A stretch of 64,000 nt of DNA, taken from the NCBI GenBank assembly GCA_963747005.1, contig CAVVDT010000003.1, positions 124,001 through 188,000 on the forward strand, written 5' to 3'. This document shows positions 61,246 to 64,000 of the stretch, in pieces (positions within the stretch are counted from its first letter, which is position 1; each line of letters begins with the position of its first letter). The position numbers were made by a program, and so were the translations under genes. Under the pieces are notes generated by a model. It worked only from the letters and a program-made list of their open reading frames with translations, was not told where the DNA came from and made no database searches. Source of the DNA: CAVVDT01 sp963747005 (GTDB lineage: Bacteria; Pseudomonadota; Alphaproteobacteria; Rhizobiales; Aestuariivirgaceae).

Positions 61246-62235
61246 ATGCTCGACCCCGCCGCCATCGAAGCGAAATACCTGATGCTCGCCGATCCCGGCA
61301 TCCGCCGCTTCATGGTGGAGACCGAGATGTTCTATCCACCCGATGCGGTGAATTTCTCCATTGCCGAGCAGCGCGCCTTCTATGACGAATTATGCGGCCA
61401 TTTCCGCAAGGCCCGCCCCGCCGGTCTCATGGTGCGTGATGAATGCGTGCCTGGACCCGGCGGCGCCATTCCCGTCCGGCTCTACCGGCCGCCAGCCGAT
61501 GAGGCCCTGCCGGTGATGGTCTACCTGCATGGTGGCGGCTATATCCTTGGCAGTCTCGACAGCCATGACGATATCTGCGCCGAGATCGCCGATCGCGCCG
61601 GTATCGCCGTGGTGGCGGTCGACTATCGCCTGGCGCCCGATCATCCCTTTCCGGCCCCCTTCGAGGACGCTGTGGCGGCTGTTGACTGGCTCATCGCCGG
61701 CGGGGCCGGCGAGGGGTTCGATCACTCCCGGCTCATCGTCGGCGGCGACTCGGCTGGCGGGAAATTTTCCGCCGCGATGGCGCTCAAGATGCGCGACGAG
61801 GCCCGCCCGGCAATCCGCGGCCTCGTCCTGATCTACCCCGGCCTGGGGGGCGACTTTAACCGCGGCTCGTACATCGAGCACGCCGAAGCACCGGGACTTT
61901 CGACCAGGGACATGAACTTCTATCGCCGTGTCCATGTCGGCCCCGACGACCACCCCAACCACTTGAGCAAATTCGCCTGTCCACTGGAGGAAGCCGACTA
62001 TCGCGATCTGCCGCCGGCCTTCCTGGTGGCCAGCGAATGGGATCCGCTGCGCGACGACAGTTTCGACTGGGCAGCACGGGTGGCGGCGGCGGGAGGCGAG
62101 GCAAAACTCCGCCACGAACCGTTGCTTCCCCATGGCTTCCTGCGCGCCCGCCACATGAGCGTCCCCGCCGCCGAGGCCTTTTCCGCCATCATCGACCAGG
62201 CCCGGTCCCTTGCCTTTGCCGGCCAGCTTGTCTGA
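61246..62235 (+). CDS. alpha/beta hydrolase, hormone-sensitive-lipase-type esterase
   Basis: A 329-residue esterase of family IV. ATG 61246 starts MLDPAAIEAKYLMLADPGIR. The oxyanion motif VYLHGGGYILG and the nucleophile elbow IVGGDSAGGKFSAAM are typical. The acid is expected in ASEWDPLRDD and the His in LLPHGFLRAR. Probably hydrolyses short acyl esters in the cytoplasm; substrate unknown. It ends 8 bases before a CocE-type hydrolase gene, suggesting a two-gene operon. Confidence 0.9.
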   Translation: MLDPAAIEAKYLMLADPGIRRFMVETEMFYPPDAVNFSIAEQRAFYDELCGHFRKARPAGLMVRDECVPGPGGAIPVRLYRPPADEALPVMVYLHGGGYILGSLDSHDDICAEIADRAGIAVVAVDYRLAPDHPFPAPFEDAVAAVDWLIAGGAGEGFDHSRLIVGGDSAGGKFSAAMALKMRDEARPAIRGLVLIYPGLGGDFNRGSYIEHAEAPGLSTRDMNFYRRVHVGPDDHPNHLSKFACPLEEADYRDLPPAFLVASEWDPLRDDSFDWAARVAAAGGEAKLRHEPLLPHGFLRARHMSVPAAEAFSAIIDQARSLAFAGQLV

Positions 62236-62243
62236 GAGAGCCC

Positions 62244-64000
62244 ATGCAGACCATCGACCAGTTTCCGCACGCCGTCATCGAGCATCCCAATGTGTGGATC
62301 CCCTTGAAGGACGGTGTGCGCCTTGCCGCCCGGCTGTGGTTGCCGAAGGACGCCGACAGGAAGCCGGTGCCCGCCATCCTCGAATACCTGCCCTACAGGA
62401 AGCGCGACGGCACCGCGGCGCGCGATCAGTTGACCCATCCCTATTTTGCCGGTCACGGCTATGCCTGCCTGCGTGTTGACATGCGTGGCAACGGCGAATC
62501 CGACGGCGTCATGCTCGATGAATATGCCTTGCAGGAACAAGACGATGCACTCGAGATCATCGAATGGGCGGTGGCCCAGGACTGGTGTTCGGGCAAGGTC
62601 GGGATGATGGGCATCTCGTGGGGTGGCTTCAACGGTTTGCAGGTGGCCGCCCGCCGTCCCGAGGCGCTGAAGGCCATCATCACCCTGTGCTCCACCGATG
62701 ACCGCTATGCCGACGACATCCATTTCAAGGGCGGCTGCCTCATCAACGAGAACCTCGGCTGGGGCGCCACCATGCTTGCCTATTCCTCAAGGCCGCCCGA
62801 TCCGGCCCTGGTGGGCGGGGCCTGGCGGGACCTGTGGATGCAGCGTCTGGAGATCGAGCCGTTCCTCGCCGCCGAGTGGCTGCGGCACCCGCATCGCGAC
62901 GCTTACTGGAAGCATGGTTCGGTATGTGAGGATTTCGGCTCCATCGAGGTCGCGGTGCTGGCGGTGGGCGGCTGGAACGATGCCTATTCCAACGCCATTC
63001 CGCGCCTCGTCAGGGGTCTCAGGTCGCCGACCCGCGCCATCATCGGCCCGTGGACCCACAAGTATCCGCATTTCGCCGTACCCGAGCCGCGCATCGGCTT
63101 CCTGCAGGAGGCCCTGCGCTGGTGGGATTGCTGGCTGAAGGGCGAGCCGACGGGTGTGCTGCGCGATCCGGCCCTGCGCTATTATGTCATGGATGCCTAC
63201 CGCCCCGAGGGCCTGCCGGCCCGCCTGCCGGGCAGGTGGCTTGGCGACGGTTCATGGCCGCCCCCGCAGGCGGAAACCCTGAAGCTCCACCTCAACCCCG
63301 GCGGTCTGGCTGAGATGGCAGAAAAGTCCACGGCCTTGAATGTGTGCTCCGACCAGACGGTCGGCATGGACGGTGGCGAGTTCTGCGTCATCTGGCTGGG
63401 CCCGGAATTCGCCGGTGACCAGGCGGCGGACGATGCCGGCTCGCTCACCTTCGATACCGGCCCCCTCGGCGTTGCCATGGACATCGTCGGCAAGCCGGTG
63501 CTCGATCTGTCGTTCAGCGTCGACAAGCCGGTGGCCCAGGTGGCCGTCAGGCTCAACGACGTATGGCCCGACGGCGCCGTCACCCGCATCACCTACGCCC
63601 TGATGAACCTCACGCATCTCGAGAGCCACGAGCACCCGGCCCCGCTGCAGCCGGGAAGGACCTACCGGGTGCGCATCGGCCTCGACGATATTGCCTGGCG
63701 GATCCCCATCGGCCATCGCCTGCGGGTGGCGATCTCCACCAGCTACTGGCCGATGCTATGGCCATCGCCCGAGCCGGTGACGCTCACCGTCCTGACGGGT
63801 CAAAGCGTCATGGAAGTGCCGGTGCGCCCGGCGGCAAAGACCGACAAGGCGCCGGATTTCCCCCAGGCGGTCGCGGCTCCGGCGCTGGCGCAGGAAGAAT
63901 TGCGCCCCGCCTCCAACCGCCGCGAGCGCGGCACCGATCCCCGAACCGGCGCGGTCACCCTCACCATCGAAGATGATTTCGGCAAGTACCGCAACCTTGA
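62244..64000 (+). CDS. CocE/NonD-family (X-Pro dipeptidyl-peptidase-like) hydrolase, 3' end beyond window
   Basis: 585 codons are visible from ATG 62244; the gene runs off the right edge. The N-terminal alpha/beta hydrolase domain starts VWIPLKDGVRLAARLWLP and has the nucleophile motif GMMGISWGGFNGLQ (Ser ~125) with RVDMRGNGESDG before it. The C-terminal jelly-roll domain of the S15/CocE type begins near 330 (RYYVMDAYRPEG) and is visible to about DPRTGAVTLTIED. Substrates in the family range from peptides to cocaine-like esters; the one here is unknown. Confidence 0.9.
   Translation, partial: MQTIDQFPHAVIEHPNVWIPLKDGVRLAARLWLPKDADRKPVPAILEYLPYRKRDGTAARDQLTHPYFAGHGYACLRVDMRGNGESDGVMLDEYALQEQDDALEIIEWAVAQDWCSGKVGMMGISWGGFNGLQVAARRPEALKAIITLCSTDDRYADDIHFKGGCLINENLGWGATMLAYSSRPPDPALVGGAWRDLWMQRLEIEPFLAAEWLRHPHRDAYWKHGSVCEDFGSIEVAVLAVGGWNDAYSNAIPRLVRGLRSPTRAIIGPWTHKYPHFAVPEPRIGFLQEALRWWDCWLKGEPTGVLRDPALRYYVMDAYRPEGLPARLPGRWLGDGSWPPPQAETLKLHLNPGGLAEMAEKSTALNVCSDQTVGMDGGEFCVIWLGPEFAGDQAADDAGSLTFDTGPLGVAMDIVGKPVLDLSFSVDKPVAQVAVRLNDVWPDGAVTRITYALMNLTHLESHEHPAPLQPGRTYRVRIGLDDIAWRIPIGHRLRVAISTSYWPMLWPSPEPVTLTVLTGQSVMEVPVRPAAKTDKAPDFPQAVAAPALAQEELRPASNRRERGTDPRTGAVTLTIEDDFGKYRNL

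Overview
The window comes from an alphaproteobacterium, most likely of the Hyphomicrobiales. The main evidence is gcrA with GANTC sites upstream, the gene order phoR-pstSCAB-phoU-phoB, EcfG-type promoters (GGAAC, 16-17 nt, NGTT), and the agp-like ABC transporter. All calls were made by reading the sequence; no database search was run, and boundaries were counted by hand.

Layout. 1-1.65 kb: the 5' end of a B12-binding radical SAM gene that runs off the left edge, then decayed DNA with an IS3-type transposase tail. 1.7-17.0 kb: a catabolic block with a large glycoside-hydrolase-like protein of unknown activity, a LysR regulator, a complete peptide/oligosaccharide-type ABC importer, a CaiB-type CoA-transferase, a collapsed aldehyde dehydrogenase gene, a sphingosine-phosphate-lyase-like PLP enzyme and a class III aminotransferase. 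17.08-19.3 kb: an IS5/IS427-type element split by an IS1111-group IS110 element, followed by an IS3 remnant.

20.0-51.9 kb: a genomic island of about 32 kb in a tRNA-Arg(CCG) gene, bounded by a 49-bp direct repeat of the tRNA 3' end. It has a P4-type tyrosine integrase at the left end and a second tyrosine recombinase with excisionase-like genes at the right end. Its cargo is metabolic and stress-related: otsB, otsA, two GH15 enzymes, a tal-pgi fusion, gnd, zwf, pgl, a polyphosphate-glucokinase-like ROK kinase, a CPA2 antiporter fused to universal-stress domains, a set of small membrane stress proteins (DUF1328, DUF3618, DUF1469, DUF3309), and a cytochrome bo3-type quinol oxidase (cyoABCD). 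Between these lie broken genes: an ECF-sigma/DGPF chimera, a methyltransferase pseudogene, an HsdR remnant and IS fragments. EcfG-type promoter matches precede tal-pgi, otsA, the DUF1328 gene and the DUF3618 operon. The island therefore looks like a transferable module under the general stress response that moves glucose between trehalose, the pentose-phosphate pathway and NADPH.

51.9-64 kb: core chromosome with the intact tRNA-Arg, trkH, gcrA, the Pho regulon block (with a Pho box before pstS and a terminator between pstS and pstC), and two alpha/beta hydrolases, the last running off the right edge.
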